Positions 25,300-33,902 of a stretch of DNA of 64,000 nucleotides are shown here, piece by piece. The notes under the pieces are model-generated. The model made no database searches. It saw only the letters and a list, made by a program, of their open reading frames with translations, and was not told the origin of the DNA. How positions within the stretch are numbered: position 1 is the first letter of the stretch; each line of letters begins with the position of its first letter. The stretch lies in assembly GCF_027857615.1 (NCBI RefSeq), contig NZ_JAQIFT010000057.1:39156-103155 (forward strand). Reading direction: 5' to 3'. Position numbers and translations under genes: made by a program. This DNA is from Holtiella tumoricola. GTDB lineage: Bacteria; Bacillota; Clostridia; Lachnospirales; Cellulosilyticaceae.

Positions 25300-26076
25300 C
25301 TATAGCATGATATTTCTTATATATTTAATCGTAAAATCTATTCCCTTTTGCCCTAGTTCTCCATGCCAATTACTTGAGTGTGGTTCAATACTTAAATTAC
25401 CATCATAACCTTTTGCATAAAGTACTGCCATAAAAGAACCCCAATCTGTCTGATCAAGTCCTGCTGGTGGATCATCAAAACGTTTTCCATCTATTATAAG
25501 TGCCCCTTTAATATGTACATGTGCAAAACGTTCTCCCCATTTTTTTGCTTCAGATAAATAATCCCCTCCATCGTAAATACAGTGTGAAGTATCATATTTA
25601 ATCCATAAATCCTTTAAGTGTCCATGAATTATTGTCCAGGCTGGATCTGAGTGTATGAAGTTATTCCATCTACAATTGTAAGTAGCAATTTTAACACCGT
25701 ACTTTTTACCATGTTCAATGAGCTTTTCAAAGTAACTAATAGCAAGTGTACAGTTTTCATAATAAGATAAACTTTCAACATAATTACATCCTGTAATATA
25801 AATATCACAGCCTAGCTTTTGGGTTGCCTCAATCAAGCTATACTCTATTTGAAGCTCTTCCTCTTTGATTCCTTCAGCTGTAATTTTATCTTCACCCCAA
25901 CGTCCTACACTTCCAATGGGCATTTCATAAGCTTGGCTATAACCTTTAAGTTCTTCAATTCCTGCCAAAAATGCTTCATGGCGCTCGTTTACACAAATTT
26001 CAATGAACTCTAATTTTCTTTCTTTTGCACGCTTAAATTCTTCTTCATTAATCCACCCAATGATTCCCAGTCTCAT
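25300..26076 (-). CDS. Sugar phosphate isomerase/epimerase family TIM barrel (258 aa)
   Basis: The 258-residue protein starts RLGIIGWINEEEFKRAKERK with IEICVNERHEAFLAGIEELK; the predicted metal site is formed by KIATYNCRWNNFIH, IKYDTSHCIYDGGDYL, AHVHIKGALIIDGKRFDDPP and LSIEPHSSNWHG. It is more divergent from the other two barrels than they are from each other, so the three are probably different steps rather than copies. It starts 14 bases downstream of the first dehydrogenase. Confidence 0.83.
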   Translation of the reverse strand: MRLGIIGWINEEEFKRAKERKLEFIEICVNERHEAFLAGIEELKGYSQAYEMPIGSVGRWGEDKITAEGIKEEELQIEYSLIEATQKLGCDIYITGCNYVESLSYYENCTLAISYFEKLIEHGKKYGVKIATYNCRWNNFIHSDPAWTIIHGHLKDLWIKYDTSHCIYDGGDYLSEAKKWGERFAHVHIKGALIIDGKRFDDPPAGLDQTDWGSFMAVLYAKGYDGNLSIEPHSSNWHGELGQKGIDFTIKYIRNIML

Positions 26077-26090
26077 AGTTCACCTCTACA

Positions 26091-27176
26091 TTAATTTTCA
26101 AAGAATACAGGTTTTCCTGTTTTTCCTGATTCATAAATAGCTTCTAAAATCTGTGTTACCACTAAAGCTTCTTCTGGCTTTACAACAACCTCTGTATCAT
26201 TAATAACTGCTTCTATCCAAAGTCTTGCTTCTAACTCTTGTGGAGATTCTGCATCACCATCATAGAAGTCTACACCACCTACACCAAGCCCTGGTTTTTC
26301 TACATATTGTTTGTTGTATTTAACGCCATTAATACGAAGACCATCCTTCATATCTGCACCTGCCTTAGTTCCACAAAGTGTCGTTTGTGCTTCCCCTACA
26401 TCGAGTGTATTAAGTGCCCAGCTTGACTCTAGTACAATTGTTGCGCCATTTTCCATTTTGATAAAGCCAAATGCTGAGTCTTCAACTGTATACTCGTTAA
26501 CATCCCAGTCCCCCCATGCATTAGCTGTTTCTGTTTGATCACTTAACTTCTTAAATACACTCCCTACTACCATCTGTGGCTTGTAGTTGTTCATCATCCA
26601 TAATGTTAAGTCTAAAGCATGTGTCCCGATGTCAATAAGTGGTCCTCCACCTTGTTCCTCTTCATTTAAAAATACACCCCAAGTTGGTACTGCACGACGT
26701 CTTAACGCATGAGCTTTAGCATAATATACTTCTCCTAATACCTCATCCTCACATGTACGTTTAAGATATAAACTATCTTCACGATATCTATTTTGATAAC
26801 CAATGGTCAATTTCTTCCCTGTACGCTGAGCAGCCTCTACCATTGCTTTTGCTTCTTCCGTTGTTTTAGCCATAGGTTTTTCACACATAACATGTTTGCC
26901 CGCCTCTAATGCATCAATAGTGATGAAGGAATGTGAACGATTAGGTGTACATACATGGATAACCTGTATAGATTCATCTTTTAAAAGTTCTTTATAATCT
27001 ACATAGCATTTTGCATCTGGTGTTCCAAACTTCTCACAAGCTTTTTTAGCTCTCTTCTCAATAATGTCACAGAATGCTACCATTTCTACATTTTCTAATT
27101 TTGCTAAAGATGGCATATGCTTTTGTGTTCCAATACCACCACATCCAATAATTCCAACTTTTACTACTTTATCCAT
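26091..27176 (-). CDS. Gfo/Idh/MocA family NAD(P)-dependent oxidoreductase
   Basis: The 361-residue enzyme has VGIIGCGGIGTQKHMPSLAK, the HVMCEKPMAKTTEEAKAM EKP motif, YQNRYREDSLYLKRTCEDEV, and GGGPLIDIGTHALDLTLWMM with the catalytic Asp/His. It follows the LacI regulator by 24 bases and precedes the three TIM barrels, so it is the first catalytic gene of the cluster. The WALNTLDVGEAQTTLCGTKA region is of the type seen in glycoside or inositol-like dehydrogenases. Oxidation of a sugar hydroxyl (probably C3) as the first step is inference from order. Confidence 0.88.
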   Translation of the reverse strand: MDKVVKVGIIGCGGIGTQKHMPSLAKLENVEMVAFCDIIEKRAKKACEKFGTPDAKCYVDYKELLKDESIQVIHVCTPNRSHSFITIDALEAGKHVMCEKPMAKTTEEAKAMVEAAQRTGKKLTIGYQNRYREDSLYLKRTCEDEVLGEVYYAKAHALRRRAVPTWGVFLNEEEQGGGPLIDIGTHALDLTLWMMNNYKPQMVVGSVFKKLSDQTETANAWGDWDVNEYTVEDSAFGFIKMENGATIVLESSWALNTLDVGEAQTTLCGTKAGADMKDGLRINGVKYNKQYVEKPGLGVGGVDFYDGDAESPQELEARLWIEAVINDTEVVVKPEEALVVTQILEAIYESGKTGKPVFFEN

Positions 27177-27200
27177 AACCCTATCTCCTTTTTAAATAGA

Positions 27201-28190
27201 TTATTTAGTTGATTGTCTAATCATTAATTCATGTGGTAAAAATATAGTTTCATTAGCACTGTCTATATTCTGGATTTTATTTAGCAATAATTTTGCTGCT
27301 TTTTTTCCCATTTCTAGACGTGGCTGACTGATGGTTGTTATTGTAGGCTCATAGAACTTCGAAATGAAGGTATTATCAAATCCTATAACATCTATGTCTA
27401 CCCCTACTTTTTTCCCACATTCTTTTAATCCTCTAATAACACCTATCGCTAGACTATCTGAAATCGTAAATATAGCTGTAGGTGGGGTCTTTCTTGTTAA
27501 CAATGCTTTTGCAGCCTCTGTACCGCATTGTGGTGTATAGTCTGTGTAGTAAATAAGTTCTTCGTTCACTGGTAATTGATATTGTGTAAGTGCCTCCTTA
27601 AAGCCTTCTTCCCTTAATTTTGAAGACGTATATACTTTTTTACTGGTTATAAGCCCAATATGTTTATGTCCTAGTTCAATAAGGTACTTAGTTGCATCAA
27701 ATGCCGCTTGCTTATTATCAATACTTACCAAACTAAGCTTGGCACCTTCTACATACTCGCTACACTGAACAATAGGATATACTTTTCCAAGCCTTGTTAA
27801 AGTAGACTTTGCAATTTGAGGTGTAAAGAAAATAATGCCATCCACTAACTTATTTTCAAGTAGTTGAATATGATTCATCTCTATATTCACATCCAAATCC
27901 GTAATACCTATCATTACATTGTATCCCTTCAAAGTTGCTTCCTCACGAATTCCTTTAATAATAGCTGAATAGAACTGATTCGAAATCGTTGGAAGGAGTA
28001 CCAGGATATTATGGGTAGAAGAACGTCTTAGATTTCTCCCTAGTAAATTGGGGGAATAGCCCAGTTCATCAATTGCTCTTTCAACTACTTCCTTCGTTTC
28101 TGCTCTTACTTTAGGATCATTATTAAGCACTCTAGATACTGTCGCTACAGAAACCTTCGCATGCTGTGCAACATCTTTAATGGTCGCCAT
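27201..28190 (-). CDS. LacI family transcriptional regulator
   Basis: The 329-residue protein has the LacI helix-turn-helix and hinge ATIKDVAQHAKVSVATVSRV (residues 2-21) followed by LGYSPNLLGRNLRRSS, then a periplasmic-binding-protein-like effector domain (NILVLLPTISNQFYSAIIKG, DGIIFFTP, ALLTRKTPPTAIFTISDSLA, DVIGFDNTF). It is the first gene of the keto-sugar cluster. A palindrome of LacI type lies just downstream of its own -10 box (28219-28232), so it most likely represses the whole operon until a sugar ligand binds. Confidence 0.93.
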   Translation of the reverse strand: MATIKDVAQHAKVSVATVSRVLNNDPKVRAETKEVVERAIDELGYSPNLLGRNLRRSSTHNILVLLPTISNQFYSAIIKGIREEATLKGYNVMIGITDLDVNIEMNHIQLLENKLVDGIIFFTPQIAKSTLTRLGKVYPIVQCSEYVEGAKLSLVSIDNKQAAFDATKYLIELGHKHIGLITSKKVYTSSKLREEGFKEALTQYQLPVNEELIYYTDYTPQCGTEAAKALLTRKTPPTAIFTISDSLAIGVIRGLKECGKKVGVDIDVIGFDNTFISKFYEPTITTISQPRLEMGKKAAKLLLNKIQNIDSANETIFLPHELMIRQSTK

Positions 28191-28218
28191 GCTTTCCCTC
28201 CTTTCACAAATTGGATAA

Positions 28219-28271
28219 TGTAATCCGTTACATCTTTGATTTAATTATAAGTTTTATTTAATATAATTCAA
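28219..28271 (-). promoter_or_regulatory. Promoter and LacI-type operator of the keto-sugar cluster
   Basis: Minus strand TTGAAT (28266-28271), 16-base spacer, TATAAT (28244-28249). The palindrome TGTAACGGATTACA (28219-28232) sits in the first transcribed bases, the usual place for a LacI-family operator with a central CG step. Confidence 0.75.
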
Positions 28272-28403
28272 TACATTAATTAATAAAATTATTTTTTTGT
28301 TTAAATTATATATTTTTACATTATTTTTTGTTCACCATATACAATGCTCTTGTAATTAAAATCATAACTATCACTTAAAATTTTTTTTAATTTTGTAGAA
28401 ATA

Positions 28404-28454
28404 AAATAAGAGCAAAAAGGTACAAGATTGACTTGTACCTTTTTGCTCTTATTT
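28404..28454 (-). terminator. Terminator of the Na/Pi transporter gene
   Basis: A 23-base perfect inverted repeat (28404-28426 with 28432-28454, loop ATTGA) is one of the longest perfect stems in the window. It can form on both strands; only the minus-strand gene ends nearby. Confidence 0.85.
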
Positions 28455-28502
28455 AACATAAATTTAGTTTTAATTTATTATTAATTTAGTATTCTTATAT
28501 TA

Positions 28503-30194
28503 TTATTTAGAAATCATTGGTTCACTTGATACATAAATTTTCTTCTCATCAAGTACCGCATTCCCAACATTAGAAGCATGGTCAGAGATACGCTCTAAGT
28601 TACTAATTGCATCTAAGAATACGACACCTGCCATAGAACTACATTTATTATCTGCAAGACGTTTAATATGTCTTGTTCTTAATTCTTCTTCTAATTTATC
28701 AACTTGTTGCTCAATTGGCTGTACTTCTTTTGCAATAGAACGATCATCAAATTCACAAGCTTGAAGTGCTGTATCAAAGCATTTAATTGCTAAACCAGAA
28801 ATAGCTTTTAATTCTTTTATAGCTGTTTCTGAGAATTCTACTTCATCTCTTATTCGAATTTGTGCAAGTTCTGCTAAGTTTTCTGCATGATCACCTACAC
28901 GTTCAATATCGCTTACTGTATGGAATAAGCTATTAACAATACCATGTTCATTTTCAGAAATTGGTAAGTTAGAAAGTTTAATTAAATAGTGGTTAATACC
29001 ATGTTGTAATTGATTAATAACTTTTTCACGTTTAAATACGTCTTGTATTTTAACTTCATCTTTATCAAAGATTGCTTCCATACCAATTTTTGCATTATGA
29101 CTTGCCATTTCTCCCATACGTACAACTTCTTTAATAGCATTTTGTACTGCAAAAGATGGTGTTTCAAGAATACGTTCATCTAAATGTTTAAGTTCGCTTT
29201 CGTTATCCTCATCTTCTTTACCTGGAACAAGTTTTTCTGCAACTTTTACAAGTAAACCTGCAAATGGGAATAATAATAGCGTATTTAATACGTTAAAGAT
29301 ACTATGTACCACACTAATCTTCGTTGGGTCAATAAGTGATGTACCAAATGCAGCAAGTTTTGGCATAAGTCCACCAAATGCTATAATTGCTATCACGGCG
29401 AATACAACAGAACCAATTACGTTGAAAAGTAAATGGATAACAGCTGCACGTTTACCATTTTTACTAGCACCAATACTAGAAAGCATAGCTGTTACTGTTG
29501 TACCAATATTTTGACCTAAAATAATATAAATCGCAGTATTCCATGGTACAAGACCACTTAATGCTAATGTTTGTAAAATACCTACAGAAGCAGATGAACT
29601 TTGAATAACTGCTGTTACAATCGTTCCGACTAAAATACCTAAGAAAGGATTTGCGCCTAAGCTTACAAATAGTTGTTTAACAGATTCTAGTTGACTGATT
29701 GGTTTCACTGCATCTCCCATAAGGTCAAGCCCTAAGAAAAGTGCACCAAAGCCAAAAACAATTTGGCCAACTTGTTTTACTTTTTGTTTCTTACAGAATA
29801 AAACCATAATAACGCCTATACCAATACAAAGTGGCGCTATTGTAGCCGGTTTTAAAAATGATACCCAGTCTCCTAAAGATACAATCCATGCTGTTACTGT
29901 TGTACCAATATTGGCACCCATGATAACCCCTACAGCTTGTTTTAAAGACATAAGACCTGCATTAACAAAACCTACAACCATAACTGTGGTTGCTGACGAA
30001 CTTTGGATAATAGCTGTTACACCTGCACCTACAGCAACCCCTAAAAACGGATTACTTGTTAATGCACTAAGAAGATTCTTCATCTTACTACCAGCTGCTT
30101 TTTGAAGCCCTTCTCCCATGTAGTCCATCCCAAACATAAAAAGACCAAAACCACCAAGAAATGCTAAAGCTATCTGAAATACATTAATATCCAT
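28503..30194 (-). CDS. Na/Pi cotransporter family protein with C-terminal PhoU-like domain
   Basis: The 563-residue membrane protein has two inverted Na_Pi_cotrans repeats, each with the QSSS signature: VTAIIQSSSATTVMVVGF (about 58-76) and VTAVIQSSSASVGILQTL (about 193-211), plus two GQNIGTT/GANIGTTVTA segments. From about residue 345 a helical PhoU-like region follows (VGDHAENLAELAQIRIRDEV, ISNLERISDHASNVGNAV), with the acidic metal-binding pattern E/DR.SDHA.N. Such proteins are phosphate importers or exporters with a built-in regulator. It is monocistronic. Confidence 0.92.
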   Translation of the reverse strand: MDINVFQIALAFLGGFGLFMFGMDYMGEGLQKAAGSKMKNLLSALTSNPFLGVAVGAGVTAIIQSSSATTVMVVGFVNAGLMSLKQAVGVIMGANIGTTVTAWIVSLGDWVSFLKPATIAPLCIGIGVIMVLFCKKQKVKQVGQIVFGFGALFLGLDLMGDAVKPISQLESVKQLFVSLGANPFLGILVGTIVTAVIQSSSASVGILQTLALSGLVPWNTAIYIILGQNIGTTVTAMLSSIGASKNGKRAAVIHLLFNVIGSVVFAVIAIIAFGGLMPKLAAFGTSLIDPTKISVVHSIFNVLNTLLLFPFAGLLVKVAEKLVPGKEDEDNESELKHLDERILETPSFAVQNAIKEVVRMGEMASHNAKIGMEAIFDKDEVKIQDVFKREKVINQLQHGINHYLIKLSNLPISENEHGIVNSLFHTVSDIERVGDHAENLAELAQIRIRDEVEFSETAIKELKAISGLAIKCFDTALQACEFDDRSIAKEVQPIEQQVDKLEEELRTRHIKRLADNKCSSMAGVVFLDAISNLERISDHASNVGNAVLDEKKIYVSSEPMISK

Positions 30195-30385
30195 CGGTAT
30201 CCTCCCATGTTGTTTTCATACAGGGACATTCTAACACGATATATTTTGACGTACAACAATTAGATTTATACTTCTCATTATTTTGTACAATTTATCCTAT
30301 ATATCTATTATTTCATCTTAAAATCTAGTCTATGTGTTAAAATATTATATCAAAAGAATTAACTATTCTATTAATTTAAATAGCT

Positions 30386-30409
30386 AAAAAGGGTCGCAAT
30401 GAGCGACCC
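30386..30409 (-). terminator. Terminator of the isc/mnmA operon
   Basis: GGGTCGC (30391-30397) pairs with GCGACCC (30403-30409), loop AATGA; the minus strand continues with five Us. Confidence 0.88.
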
Positions 30410-30437
30410 CTTTTTATAGAGAATTAAAGTGATATAT

Positions 30438-31520
30438 TTATTTAATAATTGTACCGCCACCAACTACAATATCACCATCATAAATTACAAGAGCTTGTCC
30501 TGGTGTGATGGCACGTTGTGGTTCTTTAAATGTACATTTAAGTGTTTCTTCATCTACCATTTCTATTGTACAAGGTTGAGGCGCATGGCTATAACGTATC
30601 TTAGCTGCTACTTCTAATGGACCTTCTAACTTTTCAAATGGCATAAAGTTAAGTTTATTTGCGTATACCTCGCAAGTAAATAAATCTTCATTATCTCCAA
30701 CAACTACGGTGTTGTTAACTGGATCAATTTTAGAAACAAACAGTGGTTTACCATAGGAAATACCAAGACCTTTACGTTGTCCAATAGTATAATGAATAAT
30801 ACCTTTGTGCTCACCTAATACCTTACCATCTTTTGTGATAAACTTACCTTTTTGTTGTTTTTTTCCTGTTTCACGTTCAATATAACCTGCATAGTCATCG
30901 TCTGGAACGAAGCAGATTTCTTGGCTATCTGGTTTGGTTGCTACAGCAAGTCCTATTTCTTTAGCTATTGCACGTATTTCATCTTTTGTGTAATCACCTA
31001 ATGGCATAAGAGTATGCTCTAATTGATGCTGTGTTAAATTGTACAAAGCATAAGTTTGATCTTTTGCCATTGTTTTAGAGAACTTAAGCATAAAACGTCC
31101 TGTTTGTTCATCTTGAATAACTCTTGCGTAGTGTCCTGTTGCAATATAGTCTGCACCAATTTGAAGTGCTTTGTGTAACATAGATTCCCATTTAACATAA
31201 CGGTTACATGCTATACAAGGATTTGGTGTATGCCCTTGTTCGTACTCATCAATAAAATAATCAATTACATGTTTTTTAAAGTCATCTCTAAAATTTATTA
31301 CGTAGTGTGGAATATCAAGCTTCTGGCATACGCGTCTTGCATCATCTACTGCTGAAAGCCCGCAACATCCCCCGTCATTATCTTCCGGTGCATCTTTTTG
31401 CCAAATCTGCATCGTCATCCCAATAACTTCATAACCTTGTTGCTGAAGAAGGTAGGCAGTTACAGAACTGTCTACCCCTCCTGACATCCCAACTACAACT
31501 TTCCCCTTGCTATTAGGCAT
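30438..31520 (-). CDS. mnmA: tRNA-specific 2-thiouridylase MnmA
   Basis: MnmA adds sulfur to U34 of tRNA for Lys, Glu and Gln, using the persulfide made by IscS. I start at 31520 (MPNSKGKVVVGMSGGVDSSV), which overlaps the iscU stop codon; longer frames run into the iscU coding region. The product (360 residues) has the PP-loop GMSGGVDSSVTAYLLQ, the catalytic Cys of NPCIACNRYVKW (about 96) and the second Cys of QEICFVPDDDY (about 196), plus KDQTYALYNL. Being fourth in iscR-iscS-iscU-mnmA links tRNA thiolation directly to sulfur supply. Confidence 0.95.
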   Translation of the reverse strand: MPNSKGKVVVGMSGGVDSSVTAYLLQQQGYEVIGMTMQIWQKDAPEDNDGGCCGLSAVDDARRVCQKLDIPHYVINFRDDFKKHVIDYFIDEYEQGHTPNPCIACNRYVKWESMLHKALQIGADYIATGHYARVIQDEQTGRFMLKFSKTMAKDQTYALYNLTQHQLEHTLMPLGDYTKDEIRAIAKEIGLAVATKPDSQEICFVPDDDYAGYIERETGKKQQKGKFITKDGKVLGEHKGIIHYTIGQRKGLGISYGKPLFVSKIDPVNNTVVVGDNEDLFTCEVYANKLNFMPFEKLEGPLEVAAKIRYSHAPQPCTIEMVDEETLKCTFKEPQRAITPGQALVIYDGDIVVGGGTIIK

Positions 31521-31971
31521 GGCAAGCTTCATCTTCTTCATCATGGCCGTGGTCATGATCATGGTGGTCTGTTTCTTTTGGTTCTTCTAGACCTTCAATT
31601 TTAATCCCATTTTTTGTCGCATAATCCCAAAGCGCTGCTTGAAGTGCTTCTTCAGCAAGTACTGAACAGTGTACTTTTACTGGTGGAAGCCCATCTAATG
31701 CTTCCATAACTGCTTTATTTGTTACTTTTAATGCTTCTTCAATTGTTTTACCTTTTACAAGTTCTGTAGCCATTGAACTTGTTGCCACAGCTGCACCACA
31801 ACCAAAAGTTTTGAATTTAACATCTTCAATAATATCATTTTCAATTTTAAGGTATACCTTCATAATATCGCCACATTTAGCGTTACCTACTGTACCTACA
31901 CCACTTGCATCATCGATCTCACCTACGTTACGTGGATTCATAAAATGATCCATTACTTTTTCACTATACAT
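31513..31971 (-). CDS. iscU: Iron-sulfur cluster scaffold IscU/NifU-N type with His/Asp-rich tail
   Basis: IscU is the scaffold on which [Fe-S] clusters are built. The 152-residue product has MDHFMNPRNVGEI, the first Cys in GNAKCGDIMKVYLK, the second in KTFGCGAAVATSSMATEL and the third in VKVHCSVLAEEALQAAL. After residue 128 it has an added tail, EEPKETDHHDHDHGH then DEEDEACHA, with six His, many acids and a Cys; this is not part of the scaffold fold and suggests metal binding. It overlaps mnmA by eight bases and follows iscS by 64. Confidence 0.93.
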   Translation of the reverse strand: MYSEKVMDHFMNPRNVGEIDDASGVGTVGNAKCGDIMKVYLKIENDIIEDVKFKTFGCGAAVATSSMATELVKGKTIEEALKVTNKAVMEALDGLPPVKVHCSVLAEEALQAALWDYATKNGIKIEGLEEPKETDHHDHDHGHDEEDEACHA

Positions 31972-32035
31972 AATTTCACCTCGTTAGTTATTTTAGTTAT
32001 TTATTTTATCTCGATCTAGTATTTATAATTTTTTC

Positions 32036-33220
32036 TTAGTCTTGTTTGTTTTCTTTTAAAAAATCTTCGTATAAAGGAGACATATCTCTCATACGGCCTA
32101 CAATTGCAGGTAATTTTTCAAGTACAAAATCAATTTCTGCTTCTGTTGTTTTCTCACCTAAAGTCATACGTAATGAACCATGAGCTTTTTCATGTGGTAA
32201 TCCAAGTGCTAATAATACATGTGATGGATCAAGTGAGCCTGATGTACAAGCTGAGCCACTAGAAGCTGCAACACCATTCATATCTAATAAAAGAAGAAGT
32301 GATTCTCCCTCAACAAATTCAAATCCAATGTTTGCATTATTTGCTAAACGTTTTACTGGATCACCATTTAATTTGCTATATGGAATACTTGTTAAAATAC
32401 CATTAATTAATCTGTCACGTAATCCTTGAATACGTGCAATTTTATTATCAAAATCTGTATATGCAAGTTCTATTGCTTTTGCAAGACCTACAATACCTGG
32501 TACATTTTCTGTTCCAGCACGTCTGCCTCTTTCTTGTGCGCCACCATGAATAAGATTAGTTACTTTAAGTCCTCTTCTGATATAAAGAACACCTACACCT
32601 TTTGGTCCATAGATTTTGTGCCCTGACATAGAAAGTGCATCAATATTTTGATCTTTTACATCTATTCTCACTTGTCCTACTGCCTGAACAGCATCTGTAT
32701 GGAAAGCAACACCATGTTCTTTAGCAATTTGACCAATTTCTTTAACTGGCATAATACTTCCAACTTCGTTGTTTGCATACATAATTGTAATAAGAATAGT
32801 TGTATCTTTTATAGCTGCTTTAAGTTCTTCAAGATCAATTTGACCATTTTCATTAACATTTAAATAAGTAACTTCATAGCCTTGTTTTTCAAGATATTCA
32901 CATGTATGAAGAACAGCATGATGTTCGATTTTACTTGTAATGATATGGTTACCTTTTGCTTTATTTGCTTCAGCAATCCCTTTGATTGCCCAGTTATCTG
33001 CTTCACTTCCACCTGCTGTGAAGAAAATTTCATTCGGATGAGCACCTAAATGCTTAGCTACTGTTTCTCTTGCATCATCTAATGCTTTTTTATTAATTTG
33101 AGCAATTTGATAAACACTTGATGGATTTCCGAAATTTTGTGTGAAGTAAGGCATCATAGCCTCTAATACTTCTGGTTTGACTGGTGTGGTCGCTGCATGA
33201 TCTAAATAAATTTTATCCAT
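32036..33220 (-). CDS. iscS: Cysteine desulfurase IscS
   Basis: IscS removes sulfur from cysteine as an enzyme-bound persulfide for Fe-S clusters and tRNA thiolation. The ATG at 33220 (MDKIYLDHAATTPVKPEVLE) follows a GGGAG site and gives 394 residues. PLP sites include ITSKIEHHAVLHTCEYL, FHTDAVQAVGQV and the Schiff-base Lys in LSMSGHKIYGPKGVGVLYI (about 200); the catalytic Cys is in AASSGSACTSGSLDPSHVL (about 325). It is the second gene of the isc operon, 46 bases after iscR. Confidence 0.95.
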   Translation of the reverse strand: MDKIYLDHAATTPVKPEVLEAMMPYFTQNFGNPSSVYQIAQINKKALDDARETVAKHLGAHPNEIFFTAGGSEADNWAIKGIAEANKAKGNHIITSKIEHHAVLHTCEYLEKQGYEVTYLNVNENGQIDLEELKAAIKDTTILITIMYANNEVGSIMPVKEIGQIAKEHGVAFHTDAVQAVGQVRIDVKDQNIDALSMSGHKIYGPKGVGVLYIRRGLKVTNLIHGGAQERGRRAGTENVPGIVGLAKAIELAYTDFDNKIARIQGLRDRLINGILTSIPYSKLNGDPVKRLANNANIGFEFVEGESLLLLLDMNGVAASSGSACTSGSLDPSHVLLALGLPHEKAHGSLRMTLGEKTTEAEIDFVLEKLPAIVGRMRDMSPLYEDFLKENKQD

Positions 33221-33266
33221 TTTCAACACTCCCAACTTTATAATAAGTAGTTTCTATCTATAATAT

Positions 33267-33713
33267 TTATATATAAAATTTGTTACATGAATTATCACTT
33301 ATAGATTCATAGTCATCTATAAGTTCCTGTAATGAGATTCCATCTACAACTTCATTAATGCCATCTCTGATTTTTTCCCATACAGGTCTTGTTACACATC
33401 TTGTATTTCTTTCGCAATGTTTGCCTCCCTCACAAGTACAATCTGTTGGAGCAAGTGAACCTTCTAAAGTCCTTAGGATCTCTCCTATACTAATCTCTTT
33501 AGCTGGTCTTGCCAAGGTATATCCACCTTGGGCACCTCTTACACTTGTGACAAGCTTATTTTTTTTAAGTAAAGCAATAAGCTGTTCTAAATAATTTTCA
33601 GATACATCTAAGCGCTCAGCAATGCTTTTTAAAGAAATATGTTTTTCTTTCGCATAAACCCCAATATCAACCATTGCTTGGAGTCCATACCTACCTTTAG
33701 TAGATAATTTCAT
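33267..33713 (-). CDS. iscR: Rrf2 family regulator, IscR type
   Basis: The 148-residue protein has the Rrf2 winged helix (MKLSTKGRYGLQAMVDIGVY, SLKSIAERLDVSENYLEQLI, VRGAQGGYTLARPAKEISIG). Between 94 and 112 lie four Cys (DCTCEGGKHCERNTRC), matching the three-Cys cluster-binding region of IscR-like proteins. Such regulators bind a [2Fe-2S] cluster and repress isc genes when clusters are plentiful. An inverted repeat in the first transcribed bases (33726-33750) is the likely autoregulatory operator. Confidence 0.92.
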   Translation of the reverse strand: MKLSTKGRYGLQAMVDIGVYAKEKHISLKSIAERLDVSENYLEQLIALLKKNKLVTSVRGAQGGYTLARPAKEISIGEILRTLEGSLAPTDCTCEGGKHCERNTRCVTRPVWEKIRDGINEVVDGISLQELIDDYESISDNSCNKFYI

Positions 33714-33725
33714 TTTAACGCCTCC

Positions 33726-33787
33726 AATTCCTAGTTATTTTGTAGGAATTACATTTTCAGCATATCACTCCCTTTTTTATTTGTCAA
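33726..33787 (-). promoter_or_regulatory. iscR promoter and Rrf2-type operator
   Basis: Minus strand TTGACA (33782-33787), 17-base spacer, TATGCT (33759-33764). Right after the start lies a 25-base inverted repeat with 8-base perfect arms (33726-33733 AATTCCTA, 33743-33750), spacing typical of Rrf2/IscR operators, and overlapping the region just before the GGAGGCG ribosome binding site. Confidence 0.75.
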
Positions 33788-33828
33788 TTATTATTTTTTG
33801 TGCTATAGTAGTGTGTTCCAATTTGTCC

Positions 33829-33858
33829 TTGATAAAACCTAAAGTCTTTGTCTATACT
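33829..33858 (+). promoter_or_regulatory. Promoter of the NusG-II/Gx transporter pair
   Basis: TTGATA (33829-33834), 18-base spacer, TATACT (33853-33858), divergent from the iscR promoter. Confidence 0.5.
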
Positions 33859-33902
33859 GATAATTGAACAAGCATTATTTTCTAAAGAAAGGTGTTTTTA
33901 AG

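Noticed and set aside
22465..28190. Reading the cluster as a myo-inositol operon
   Set aside because: IolB, IolC and IolD types are absent, and three distinct TIM barrels with two dehydrogenases fit a keto-sugar route better.
28404..28454. 23-base perfect inverted repeat as a mobile-element end
   Set aside because: Its place 49 bases after a stop codon and its short loop fit an intrinsic terminator; no partner repeat is seen.
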